Positions 1 through 7,340 are shown, numbered from the stretch's first letter. The stretch is DNA of 9,653 nucleotides from Ruminococcaceae bacterium UBA5891 (GCA_002431945.1 DJET01000067.1:278-9930); one strand, 5' to 3'. Translations and numbers: made by a program. The notes: generated from the sequence alone by a model not told the origin.

Positions 1-24
1 GGGAATTACCCCGCCACTTTTTTT
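1..24 (+). terminator. Probable 3' half of an intrinsic terminator, cut by the window edge
   Basis: GGG (1-3), a short AATTA loop, then CCCCGCCAC (9-17) followed directly by seven T residues (18-24). The visible GGG can pair with the first Cs, and the remaining GCCAC has no partner inside the window. That suggests the left arm (about GTGGCG) lies just outside. The T-run ends only 15 bases before the ATG at 40, so it would sit directly in front of that gene's ribosome binding site. Partial and inferred. Confidence 0.45.
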
Positions 25-39
25 AGGAAGAAGAATATA

Positions 40-717
40 ATGGGAAATGAAATAAGTATCTTTATAGATGAATCCGGTGATTTCGGTGAGTACAATTTCA
101 ATTCACCTTATTACATAGTGACAATGGTATTACACGACCAAGCTGTTGATATTACTTCCGGTATCAATGAATTGACAGGTCATATTCAAAATTTAGGATA
201 TGAAAACCACGCTATTCACACCGGACCTTTGATTCGTCGGGAATCAATATATGAGAATGACGATATTTTATTAAGGCGCAGTCTATTTAATTCACTGTTT
301 CACTTTACAAGAAAGCTTAATATAAATTATCTTTGTGCCTGCATAAAGAAAAGCGAGTGTTCCGACGACATTCAGCTTACAATGAAAATATCTAAAACAA
401 TATCAACTGCCTTAAAGAGAAACGAGGAATTATTTAAACAGTACCGACCGATAATTATTTATTATGATAACGGGCAGATAGAACTTACAAAAATAATTAC
501 ATCTGTTTTTTCATCACTGTTTTCAGATATTGAATTTCGCAAGGTGAAGCCTGTTGAATATAAATTATTTCAAGTTGCTGATTTAATTTGCACATTGGAG
601 TTAATGAATATAAAAGCCGATAATAATTCCTTTACAAACTCTGAAAAAATATTTTTCGGTTCTCCGCGTGATTTCAAGAAAAACATTTATAAAAGTATAG
701 AAAAGAAAAAATTATAG
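40..717 (+). CDS. DUF3800 domain protein
   Basis: A 225-residue soluble protein of the DUF3800 family. The family hallmarks are visible: an N-terminal IDESGD motif (residues 9-14), a central HTGPLIRRE segment (60-68), a YYDNGQ segment (141-146) and a C-terminal LFQVADLIC motif (176-184). The acidic residues D10, E11, D143 and D181 are spaced as expected for a metal-dependent RNase H-like active site, but that fold is my inference and no activity is assigned. The ATG at 40 has an AGGAAG ribosome binding site at 25-30 and puts IDESGD near the N-terminus as usual. The frame is open back to base 1, so a longer start is not excluded. The gene is markedly AT-rich (17 G/C of 60 in bases 241-300) compared with the convergent operon, suggesting separate acquisition as cargo. 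DUF3800 genes are common on mobile elements and near defence genes. Confidence 0.85.
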   Translation: MGNEISIFIDESGDFGEYNFNSPYYIVTMVLHDQAVDITSGINELTGHIQNLGYENHAIHTGPLIRRESIYENDDILLRRSLFNSLFHFTRKLNINYLCACIKKSECSDDIQLTMKISKTISTALKRNEELFKQYRPIIIYYDNGQIELTKIITSVFSSLFSDIEFRKVKPVEYKLFQVADLICTLELMNIKADNNSFTNSEKIFFGSPRDFKKNIYKSIEKKKL

Positions 718-725
718 TCAAGAAA

Positions 726-762
726 CACCGCCTATCCCTATTGGGACAGACGGTGCTTTTTT
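726..762 (+). terminator. Intrinsic terminator between convergent genes, probably bidirectional
   Basis: The hairpin arms are 726-738 and 743-755, with a TATT loop. CACCG pairs with CGGTG at the base and TCCC with GGGA at the top, with two mismatches (C/A and A/C) between. It is followed by T6 at 757-762. It lies 8 bases after the stop of the DUF3800 gene. Read on the minus strand, the same hairpin directly follows the last operon gene's stop (761-763), with a weaker TTTCTT tract, so it can probably end both transcripts. Confidence 0.85.
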
Positions 763-1732
763 ATGCCGCTAACGGCATTTCCATTTGGTTCTTAACGGCT
801 CTGAGCGACAATTCCTGCGACTGCATTTGCAGCAGCGAAAAGTCTTGGTCAAGGTCGTCAAGCTGGCGCTTGAGCACCTGCTCGTAGGTTGCTTTTTTAG
901 CCTTTAACGCCTCAATCTTTTTAAGCCAGCGGTTAATAACCGTAGCAGATGAGCAGCCGTTGTCAATGAAGTGCTGAATTCGTTCCTCGTAGGTTTCTAT
1001 ATCCCTCTTGTAATTCATATAAAATTCAGCCGTCATTTTCTCGCGCTGCTTTTCATCATTTGCCACATACATACTGTTTGAAGAAACATTACCTGCGTTC
1101 AGATTGCATTTTGAAAGCGCCTCAATGTAATCCTCAAATATGTTTAACAGCGGCAGATGCGGATTGGGTATAAAATACAGGTTGCCGTGAATGTTTATTT
1201 TCACCGCCTGCATTTTTTCGAGTAAAAGCTGCACCACCGAATCAACATGGTCGGAATTATAGCAGCTTTTAAACCGATCGAAAAGAGTGAGCGCCTGTTC
1301 GCAGTATTGTGCCGCGTCAATATCCGAGTCATATTCGGTATTATCGTAGAACATTTCCTCGGTTTCACGCTTAAAAGCTATGTTCGCGAGCTTCTTGTAA
1401 TTGTTGGTCGTAGAGTCAAGCGTTTCCTTTACAAGCTCGCGGCAGATAACCGATGAGGTGTCCTGCTTGTTATCCCGGCAGTAAATGCGGTAGATATGCG
1501 TACCGCCCGAGTCCTTATTAACCACACGGTCTTTAAGCGCCGTGGTAGCGTATCTGTAAGCGCTTGCCGCCGATTCGCGCGCGGGCTTTACCTTCGGTAA
1601 ATTAAAGGCCTTGCCAAGCTCAATAAATCTATCTTTCGGTATTAAAATATTTGCTGTGGAGTAATAGAGCAGCTTGCCAATAATTCCGCTGTTTCCCTCG
1701 TTTACTCCCATATATGACTGCATTTCCGGCAT
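761..1732 (-). CDS. DUF6744-like protein with helical C-terminus, last gene of the operon
   Basis: A 323-residue protein with no enzyme motif I can recognise. It resembles the DUF6744 proteins found on Clostridia phages and mobile elements, an assignment from memory of the family that is only moderately sure. The N-terminal half (about 1-120) is mixed, with a basic segment around 46-70. Residues about 225-315 are almost continuously charged helix with probable coiled coil (EKQREKMTAEF, RWLKKIEALKAKKATYEQV). There is no signal peptide or TM segment. It starts 3 bases after the primase-like gene, behind AAAGGAAA, so it is co-translated with it and probably serves the same replication module. 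The last residues are MPLAA, identical at the end to the LAA of ssrA-type degradation tags. The stop codon overlaps the T-run of the plus-strand terminator. Confidence 0.8.
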   Translation of the reverse strand: MPEMQSYMGVNEGNSGIIGKLLYYSTANILIPKDRFIELGKAFNLPKVKPARESAASAYRYATTALKDRVVNKDSGGTHIYRIYCRDNKQDTSSVICRELVKETLDSTTNNYKKLANIAFKRETEEMFYDNTEYDSDIDAAQYCEQALTLFDRFKSCYNSDHVDSVVQLLLEKMQAVKINIHGNLYFIPNPHLPLLNIFEDYIEALSKCNLNAGNVSSNSMYVANDEKQREKMTAEFYMNYKRDIETYEERIQHFIDNGCSSATVINRWLKKIEALKAKKATYEQVLKRQLDDLDQDFSLLQMQSQELSLRAVKNQMEMPLAA

Positions 1733-1735
1733 AAA

Positions 1736-2872
1736 TCAATTTCCTTTCCGTATTTTTTCTTCGTATTCTTTTTTGAGCTTCCTAAATAAAAGGAGGTCGT
1801 CGATCCCTTTCTGATCAATCGGCCAGAAAAGGCGCTTGTAGGTTTCGCACAGCGGAGCGCAGATGGCCTGTATCTTAACCTGCGCTTTCCGCACCTGCGG
1901 GTTGGAGCGCACGTCCATATCCACAGCTTCAACTATTCTTTTGGGTGACAAAGAGGATATAACCTCCTTTAAAAATCCTGTGTTCTGTACCCCTGTCAGC
2001 CCAATAAACAGCTTGTCTCCGGATAAATAGCTTGCAACATCTGATTTTAAACCCCCCTCGGTAAGATATACGGTGTCGCTGTCCCGGTTGCCGGTTATGT
2101 GGATATATGAGGGAACAGAGGTTCCCTCAAATTTTTTCTGCTTTGATGAAGAAAGCCACATAAACCTTGTGCCGATCTTTTCAATCGTTATTCCCTCCGG
2201 CGTAGTAACGCGCTTAACGGGCGGGTTATCGAAACGGATCTGTAAGCCCTGTATAAGATTTTGTTTGTTCCGTATAGGAATTAAAATACCGCTCTTAAAC
2301 GCCGCTATATGCCATATGCCGTCGGTTCTGTAAAAACCGGGCATACCGTGCAGGTCATAGCGCGCGGCGAGACTGTCACATATCCATTGCCGTTCCGCGT
2401 TGTCGGTGGGAAAGCTGCGGTACATATTCCGTGCTATTCTTTCGCTGTCAAGTCCTCTGTTTAAAAGATTTGTACAGTGCTCTTTTTCAAGGCGTAACAG
2501 CTTTAAAAGCTCGGTATATATTTCGCTTCGCTCTTCTATTTCCCGTATTTGGGCGTTGCTCTTTTCGGGCTGTACCGGCACATCGTGCCGCCCGACAGAC
2601 GGCTCGTTAAGCAGCGCATTATAGCTCTCATAATTTTTAAGGCACACGCCTTTCGGATTAAAAGAGGAATATAATGTGACCGCATTGCCGCCGGTACCGC
2701 AGTTATGACAGTAAAACATATTTGTGAGTCTGCTTAAATACATACGGTAACGGTGGTCGCAGCAGTATGGGCACCGTGCCTCAACCTCATCGTTCGACAG
2801 AGTGCTGCGCCTAATATCTATTCCGCAAAGCTCTGCCGTGTCTATAAGATCAAAGTTAATATACGCTCCCAT
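1736..2872 (-). CDS. CHC2 zinc-finger/TOPRIM primase-like protein
   Basis: A 378-residue DNA primase-like protein. An N-terminal zinc ribbon has two CxxC knuckles (C34/C37 and C55/C58), as in DnaG and phage primases, for template recognition. A C-terminal TOPRIM-like (DUF3854-type) domain has the acidic motif YLTEGGLK (E272), a DMD pair (D318, D320) and the primase-type ending DQKGIDDLLL (353-362). The residues between (about 100-250) form a helical segment and a beta-rich part of the core. No helicase domain is attached, so it would need a separate helicase. The ATG abuts the TAA of the SbcC-like gene in the same frame, and no Shine-Dalgarno sequence is visible in the 25 bases before it, so translation probably depends on re-initiation. 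It is a likely primer maker for replication of the element or for complementary-strand synthesis after transfer. The family call is strong and the element-specific role is inferred. Confidence 0.88.
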   Translation of the reverse strand: MGAYINFDLIDTAELCGIDIRRSTLSNDEVEARCPYCCDHRYRMYLSRLTNMFYCHNCGTGGNAVTLYSSFNPKGVCLKNYESYNALLNEPSVGRHDVPVQPEKSNAQIREIEERSEIYTELLKLLRLEKEHCTNLLNRGLDSERIARNMYRSFPTDNAERQWICDSLAARYDLHGMPGFYRTDGIWHIAAFKSGILIPIRNKQNLIQGLQIRFDNPPVKRVTTPEGITIEKIGTRFMWLSSSKQKKFEGTSVPSYIHITGNRDSDTVYLTEGGLKSDVASYLSGDKLFIGLTGVQNTGFLKEVISSLSPKRIVEAVDMDVRSNPQVRKAQVKIQAICAPLCETYKRLFWPIDQKGIDDLLLFRKLKKEYEEKIRKGN

Positions 2873-4672
2873 TTATGAGGCTTTTTTAAGCGGTTCGGTC
2901 GCTTGGTTCATAGATTTAACCGACAGCGGCGCATTTTTAACCATTCTTAAAAATACCGTCTGGCAGGAAAGAGAGGACATATCGAAATGAGCTACGCTTT
3001 CGGTGTTGTCAATAAACACGGGGAAATTAAGCCCGGTAAGCCTACGCATCAGCGCGCATAATTCAAGCCCTGCCGCCGTGCGCTCGGATAAAGATAACGC
3101 CGCGTAATTCCTGCCCTTGTAGGTAAAGCGGAATACGCTTTTAAGCTCGCCCGTGGTCTTTACAGGCTCAAATAATGTAATGCTTACATTCGGCATTTTA
3201 AGCTCCTCTGCCAACAGTTCCGTCCGCTTTGAAACATATTCCTCAAGCGAAGCCAATATTTCGGTATACCTCCGCTTATCGTTTTCAAATGCGGCTGCCT
3301 GCTCGTTCAAAGCCGTAATTTGCGCGTCCACCGAATACTCCCGCAGCTTTTTGATCTGCGCATCAAGCCCGGCAAGGCTTCTTTCCTCGCTTTCAAGCTC
3401 CGAAAACTCCTCGTCGGATAAAAGCCCGCGGGAGAGAAGCATATCTATCTCTTCAATTTCCCGTTGCATAATTTCCGGCGAATCGTCCTCGGTGCGGCGC
3501 AGCTCGTCTAACTCCGCGGACAGCTTTTCGGTATCGTCCTTTTTAAACCGGTCAAAGGTTTGCTTTGCCTTTTGCTCGGTTTCGAGCATTTCCTTTTTGG
3601 TTTCAGCAAGCCCGTTTGCGCTGTCAATAACCTTATGCAATTCGGAAGCTATATCTGCTGCGGCACAGGTATAAAGTTCATCGGTGAGCGTTACCGAGCA
3701 GGTGGGGCATTTAGAGCCGGGTTTAAGTCCCTCAAGCTTTTGTTTAAGCGCGGAGTACCTGCCTTTAAGGCTTGTGAGTTCAGTATCAAGCTTTGCAATC
3801 TCACCCGAAAACTTAGAAACATATTCCCGTTCTCTTGCCGCTTTCAGCCTTTCCTCCAGCGCCGCCGCTTTAACGGCGGTAGGGCTGTTTACGGCAGACG
3901 TCAGCTTTTCGGAAAGCTGCTCACGCCGTTTTCTGAAATCCTCAAGGTTTAAGCCCTCAAACTGCTTTTCTTTCAGAATATGCACCGTTGCGGCTGAAAC
4001 CTCCGCCTGCTCGTTCAGCTTATCGCACTCGGCGTTGTTCGCCTGTACCGTTTCGCGCAGGGTTGCCCTTTTAGCCTCTAATATCCGCAGCTGCTCGTCA
4101 CACCTGCGAATACCCGCTCTGTAATCGCTGAGCATTTCGGCAGGCTCGGTTATATTAAGCCCCTCAAGAGGCTTTTTAAAGCTGTCGGACATTGCGGATA
4201 ATATCTGCTCGCTGCTTACAGTTTTAAGATTGCGGAAAAGCAGCTCGCGCCCCTTTGCTTCGCCGAAGCTCGTAAGGTAAAACGGATTTAATATGCAGAG
4301 AAAGGTATCTTTATCGCAGATAAAGCGGTTAATTTCCTCCTGCCTTACAGAAAAGCTGTCGAATATAAGCTCGGTTTTAGAGCCGAATCTTCGCCGTATA
4401 AGGCTGTGCAGTACACCGTTTTGGTCGGTAAAGTCTACCTTTACCTCGCAGCCTGCGCTTTCGGAGCTAATAAGCCTATCCGCTTTTTGCTCTCCGAAAT
4501 ATGTAACGCCGTAAAACGCGAATGCTACCGCGTGGGCAAGGGTGGTCTTTCCGGTGCCGTTGTGCCCGGTGACGCAGTTAACGTCACCGAGCGCAAAGCT
4601 TACAGGCTCCTTTTGGTTGCGAAAGCCCGAAAGTGAGATTTCTTTTATGCTTATTTCGGTTATCTGTTCCAT
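2873..4672 (-). CDS. SbcC/Rad50-like zinc-hook AAA ATPase
   Basis: A 599-residue SMC-type ATPase. The N-terminal half of the nucleotide-binding domain has the Walker A GHNGTGKTT (36-44) in an SbcC-like context (ISLSGFRNQ before it). Two coiled-coil arms (about 175-318 and 335-485) flank a zinc-hook CPTC (322-325). The C-terminal half has the signature-like LSLSER (526-531) and the Walker B FPVFIDN (550-556). In place of the usual DE pair the sequence is D555-N556-T-E558, and no clear H-loop histidine follows, so ATP hydrolysis may be slow or use E558. The protein is short for SbcC (about 1000 residues) and matches phage/plasmid AAA_23-type ATPases. No Mre11/SbcD-type nuclease is in the window. 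TAAGGAG in front of the ATG overlaps the stop of the preceding gene. It probably processes or tethers DNA ends alongside the annealing protein encoded two genes upstream. The tail is PLKKAS. Confidence 0.9.
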   Translation of the reverse strand: MEQITEISIKEISLSGFRNQKEPVSFALGDVNCVTGHNGTGKTTLAHAVAFAFYGVTYFGEQKADRLISSESAGCEVKVDFTDQNGVLHSLIRRRFGSKTELIFDSFSVRQEEINRFICDKDTFLCILNPFYLTSFGEAKGRELLFRNLKTVSSEQILSAMSDSFKKPLEGLNITEPAEMLSDYRAGIRRCDEQLRILEAKRATLRETVQANNAECDKLNEQAEVSAATVHILKEKQFEGLNLEDFRKRREQLSEKLTSAVNSPTAVKAAALEERLKAAREREYVSKFSGEIAKLDTELTSLKGRYSALKQKLEGLKPGSKCPTCSVTLTDELYTCAAADIASELHKVIDSANGLAETKKEMLETEQKAKQTFDRFKKDDTEKLSAELDELRRTEDDSPEIMQREIEEIDMLLSRGLLSDEEFSELESEERSLAGLDAQIKKLREYSVDAQITALNEQAAAFENDKRRYTEILASLEEYVSKRTELLAEELKMPNVSITLFEPVKTTGELKSVFRFTYKGRNYAALSLSERTAAGLELCALMRRLTGLNFPVFIDNTESVAHFDMSSLSCQTVFLRMVKNAPLSVKSMNQATEPLKKAS

Positions 4673-4684
4673 AAGCTCAACTCC

Positions 4685-5260
4685 TTATTCCCAAGGTAAA
4701 GCGTTCTGCTCGTTTAATTTCGTTATTCCGTCGGGCGTTTCGGTTTTGCTTATAAGTGTCAGCATTTCACCGTAGGTCTGCATATCCCGCCGTATTATTG
4801 TGGTCTTCCATAATTCGTCTCCGAATTCGCCTACAATAAGCCAGCGGCTGTATTTATCCGGCATGACTTCTGTGCGGATAACATTAAATAATGTATATCC
4901 CGGCTGTACCAAATAGGGAAAGGAATTTCGGTAGCTTTCGAGCACCTCGCTTTTGCGCTTGTATTCCGGCTCGGTTTCCTTTAGGGCCTGTATGTTTTGC
5001 CTGAGTTCATTTACCGTTCTTTCAAGCAAAGAAATTTCTTCGCTTGCCTTATCGTATCCCTTTTTTAAGGCCTTTTCCTCAAAGGTTTTAAGCAGGGGAT
5101 AGACTAAGGCTATCCCTGCGGCTAACACCAAAAAAGCCAAGGTGTACTTTTCACGCGTCCATATGCCGCTTAAAAGTATTGCCGTTTCCGCCGTAACCGT
5201 CAGCAGAAGAAAAGCGGATATAACTATGACTGCCGTTACTGTTTGTGCGTTCTTATTCAT
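4685..5260 (-). CDS. Two-TM membrane protein with coiled coil
   Basis: A 191-residue protein I do not recognise. It has two hydrophobic segments near the N-terminus (about 7-31 and 40-58), a charged, heptad-like helix (about 60-105, rich in E, K, L) and a C-terminal, probably beta-containing domain (about 110-191, with WLIVGEFGDELWKTTIIRRD). The short WTREKY loop between the TM segments would leave the long C-terminal part in the cytoplasm by the positive-inside rule (KTFEEKALKKGYDK after TM2). AAGGAGA sits 10 bases before the ATG. The gene lies between the Rad52-type gene and the SbcC-like gene, 26 and 12 bases from them, so a role in placing the DNA-processing complex at the membrane is possible but unproven. 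It is not typical of a conjugation pore component. Confidence 0.75.
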   Translation of the reverse strand: MNKNAQTVTAVIVISAFLLLTVTAETAILLSGIWTREKYTLAFLVLAAGIALVYPLLKTFEEKALKKGYDKASEEISLLERTVNELRQNIQALKETEPEYKRKSEVLESYRNSFPYLVQPGYTLFNVIRTEVMPDKYSRWLIVGEFGDELWKTTIIRRDMQTYGEMLTLISKTETPDGITKLNEQNALPWE

Positions 5261-5286
5261 GGTCGTTCTGTCTCCTTGATTTAATC

Positions 5287-6093
5287 TTACGCTGCTTTTT
5301 CAAAGCCGCGAATAATGTTGTACTTTCCTATTGTCGCGCTTTCCCGTTCCTCAATTTTAACATTGCAGATAATCTGTCCGTCGCGAAGCTCAGGATTTCC
5401 CTGCATATATCCGGTTATCAGCTGATTCTGCGGGGTTTCTAAAGTAAGTGCTGTCTGCGTACCCTTAGCGCCGTTACGCACTACGGATTTTACCACACGG
5501 AACTTAATGCCCGCGGTGTTTTCCTGCGGCTTTTGTGGCTTGGCAGCTTTGGGCGGTGCGTCCGTTTTTTGCGGCTCTGCCGGAGCATTTCCCGCCTTTT
5601 GCGCTTTTTTCCGTGCTTCCATCTGCCGGTTATAATGTACGGCTAAACCCTTGTATTCGCTTTCCTGTATAACAAAGCTGCTTCCTCTCGGTTTAATGTC
5701 TACCCATTTACCCTCAAGGCTGTAAAGGTATCTGCCGATCCCTAAAACAGACGCCGCGCGTTTCAATGCTCCCGAAAGTCCGCCCTTTACGGGTTCAATG
5801 TCCGTAGCGCCCGAACCGTCGGATTTTTTTATCCATTCGTTTCTTTCGGGGCTGTAAACGGAAATTGCGCATACATACGCAGACGACTTGCCCTCCGCGC
5901 TCGGAGCTACCGTAAATTCGTTCTGCCAGTTTTCAGGTCCGAATATTTCATCCAGCCGCTCTTGAATAGCGCGAGAATTTACAAACGGTACGGCAAAGCC
6001 CTGGGTTTTTTCCGTGTTTGTATATGCCGTTCGCCATTCAATATCCGAGGCGGGGAAAGGGAGTAACAGCTTCTGCTTTTGCGCTTCGGTCAT
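5287..6093 (-). CDS. Rad52/Rad22-type single-strand annealing protein
   Basis: A 268-residue recombinase of the Rad52/Rad22 (PF04098) type, which anneals complementary single strands in phage and plasmid recombination. The family pattern is clear: LPFPASDIEWR (11-21), SRAIQERLDEIFGPENWQNEF (40-60), VCAISVY (74-80), KKSDGSGATDIE (89-100) and the hallmark KGGLSGALKRAASVLGIGRYLY (103-124). A flexible basic Pro/Ala/Lys linker follows (about 155-195). The C-terminal segment (196-265) looks beta-rich and might be a small OB-like domain, which is not usual in minimal annealing proteins. The start overlaps the E2-like gene's stop by 4 bases (ATGA) and has a strong GGGAGGTG ribosome binding site. It probably acts with the SbcC-like ATPase and the helicase in recombination or recircularisation of the element. 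The tail ends EKAA. Confidence 0.9.
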   Translation of the reverse strand: MTEAQKQKLLLPFPASDIEWRTAYTNTEKTQGFAVPFVNSRAIQERLDEIFGPENWQNEFTVAPSAEGKSSAYVCAISVYSPERNEWIKKSDGSGATDIEPVKGGLSGALKRAASVLGIGRYLYSLEGKWVDIKPRGSSFVIQESEYKGLAVHYNRQMEARKKAQKAGNAPAEPQKTDAPPKAAKPQKPQENTAGIKFRVVKSVVRNGAKGTQTALTLETPQNQLITGYMQGNPELRDGQIICNVKIEERESATIGKYNIIRGFEKAA

Positions 6094-6764
6094 AACGACA
6101 CCTCCCTATAAAAGTCTGCAAGCGTTTTGCCCGACGGGATAAGAATATCCGAATAATAGTATTCGGGAGACTTATCCGACAGATGCTCCATCAGTTCCCT
6201 ATGACCGAGCTTTAATATGTTGTTTTCCGGTTTGAAGTGATCGTCATTGTCCGGCAGACTTAAAATATAGTCCGGCATATTGGAAAGGGAATAGGGGGAT
6301 TTAATTGCCGGCAGCTCATTGTCTCCGGTACATAAAGAGAAGTCGTTGCTGACATTTGAAAACGGATAAAGAAACATTTTTGAATTTTCTCTTAGTATTC
6401 CGTTTTCGGTAACGCCTAAATATACCCGCCGGATTTTGCCGTTGCCGCCTATATTAAAGCCGAACACAAGCTTCGGCAGCGGGAAGTCCGGGTACTCGGT
6501 CGCCATATATGTAACGGTGGCTTTTGAGTACGGATATTCTATCGCTGCGGAAAAATCTCCGGTTTCGGGGCAATTGCTGTAAAACAGTGCGTTTTTGGGT
6601 AATACGGCATGGTATACCGGCTTTATTTCCCGAAGACTGCTTTTTATGCAGACAAGCAGATCATTGATTGAGATATTTTTAATACGTTTAATGCCGTTTC
6701 TTCTTTCCTCGACCGCTATTTCCGCACTGTCCGAGATATGAATGGATAATCTGTCGTGTTTCAT
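6090..6764 (-). CDS. Prok-E2 family D protein (PRTRC protein B-like)
   Basis: A 224-residue protein matching the E2/ubiquitin-conjugating-like family D seen in PRTRC cassettes. Features I recognise: an early DLLVCI helix (35-40), HAVLPKNALFYS (52-63), a central FPLPKLVF strand region (94-101), the hallmark LYPFSNVSNDFSLCTGDNELP (132-152), and MPDYILSLPDNDDHF (163-177). C145 in SLCTGD sits where family members carry a conserved cysteine and is the candidate active-site residue. The predicted E2 fold comes from published family analyses. The biochemical activity of this family is not established, as far as I know. No ThiF/E1, JAB peptidase or ubiquitin-like gene is visible in the window. The start overlaps the previous stop by one base (TAATG), and its own stop overlaps the Rad52-type start, so translation of the three genes is coupled. 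Confidence 0.72.
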   Translation of the reverse strand: MKHDRLSIHISDSAEIAVEERRNGIKRIKNISINDLLVCIKSSLREIKPVYHAVLPKNALFYSNCPETGDFSAAIEYPYSKATVTYMATEYPDFPLPKLVFGFNIGGNGKIRRVYLGVTENGILRENSKMFLYPFSNVSNDFSLCTGDNELPAIKSPYSLSNMPDYILSLPDNDDHFKPENNILKLGHRELMEHLSDKSPEYYYSDILIPSGKTLADFYREVSL

Positions 6765-7327
6765 TATGCTGCTTTCTTCCTTTCTTTCCGTTTTTTCATA
6801 GGAATTATTTCCGCCTTTCTTTTCTCCGTCAGCCTTTCAAGTTCTTTACAGGACGCTTCCGCAAAATGCAGTATAGAGGCAACCGCTTGTATCATTTCTA
6901 CGGTTTGGTAAAATTCCGGACCTATATATACCTTCAAAAAAGCCTTTCTTGTTGACGAGACATTGTAATCCCAGTTATACGAATAATCCCCGATAGAGCG
7001 CATTTTATTGTTTATGTGCGTTTCAAGGCGGCTTATCCAAAAGTTATTGCCGTTAGGCAGACCGTTAATGCTGCCGTATTTCAGCGCAAGACCGATATAT
7101 CTTTTAAGGCAGTCGTTTCTGAAAACCATTACCGTACATTCAAGATTTTCGCTTTCGTCCTCGTCAATATATCCGTCCGTAGTAAGCAATGCTTCAAAAA
7201 AGGTGTCAAATTCGCTGTCTGAGATAATTTCACTATCCGTTATGGGAAAACCGTTCTCATACAGTATCTTATCCATAGCGAGAACGCAAATGTCATGGTC
7301 TATATCTCCTATATAGCTATCAAACAC
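6764..7327 (-). CDS. Hypothetical protein, acidic N-terminus and basic tail
   Basis: A 187-residue protein that I do not recognise. The first 60 residues are strongly acidic (including DSEIISDSEFD and DEDESE). The middle (65-150) is mixed, with several aromatic residues (NNFWISRLE, YSYNWDYN). Residues 160-187 are highly basic (EKRKAEIIPMKKRKERKKAA), as in a nucleic-acid-binding or ClpX-recognised tail. No signal peptide or TM segment. The start codon is GTG with AAGGGGTGA 4 bases upstream, overlapping the previous stop. No ATG in this frame has a better signal. The TAA stop overlaps the E2-like ATG by one base, so the two are coupled and may work together. Confidence 0.72.
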   Translation of the reverse strand: MFDSYIGDIDHDICVLAMDKILYENGFPITDSEIISDSEFDTFFEALLTTDGYIDEDESENLECTVMVFRNDCLKRYIGLALKYGSINGLPNGNNFWISRLETHINNKMRSIGDYSYNWDYNVSSTRKAFLKVYIGPEFYQTVEMIQAVASILHFAEASCKELERLTEKRKAEIIPMKKRKERKKAA

Positions 7328-7331
7328 AAAA

Positions 7332-7340
7332 TCACCCCTT
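7332..7340 (-). promoter_or_regulatory. Ribosome binding site fixing a GTG start
   Basis: AAGGGGTGA on the minus strand, ending 4 bases before the GTG at 7327-7325. It overlaps the TAA of the preceding gene (7342-7340), which supports coupled translation and the choice of GTG as the start. Confidence 0.65.

Noticed and set aside
763..778. Short ATGCCG...CGGCAT hairpin
   Set aside because: It encodes the MPLAA tail of the last operon gene, has a 6-base stem and no T-run, and lies next to the clear terminator at 726-762.
1702..1932. 76-residue minus-strand open frame overlapping the end of the primase-like gene
   Set aside because: Out of frame with the primase, whose TOPRIM motifs are clear here; no ribosome binding site and a composition typical of a shadow frame.
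3862..3879. CCGCCG...CGGCGG hairpin
   Set aside because: Inside the Ala-rich coiled-coil coding region of the SbcC-like gene; explained by codon composition.
4567..4589. Perfect 8-base inverted repeat with a 7-base loop (CGGTGACG...CGTCACCG)
   Set aside because: It lies in the coding sequence just before the Walker A motif of the SbcC-like ATPase. About one such repeat is expected by chance in a window this size, and no T-run follows.
3153..4775. Several plus-strand open frames of 73-173 residues opposite the SbcC-like gene
   Set aside because: Ser/Leu-rich shadow translations of coiled-coil coding sequence, with no ribosome binding sites and no domain features.
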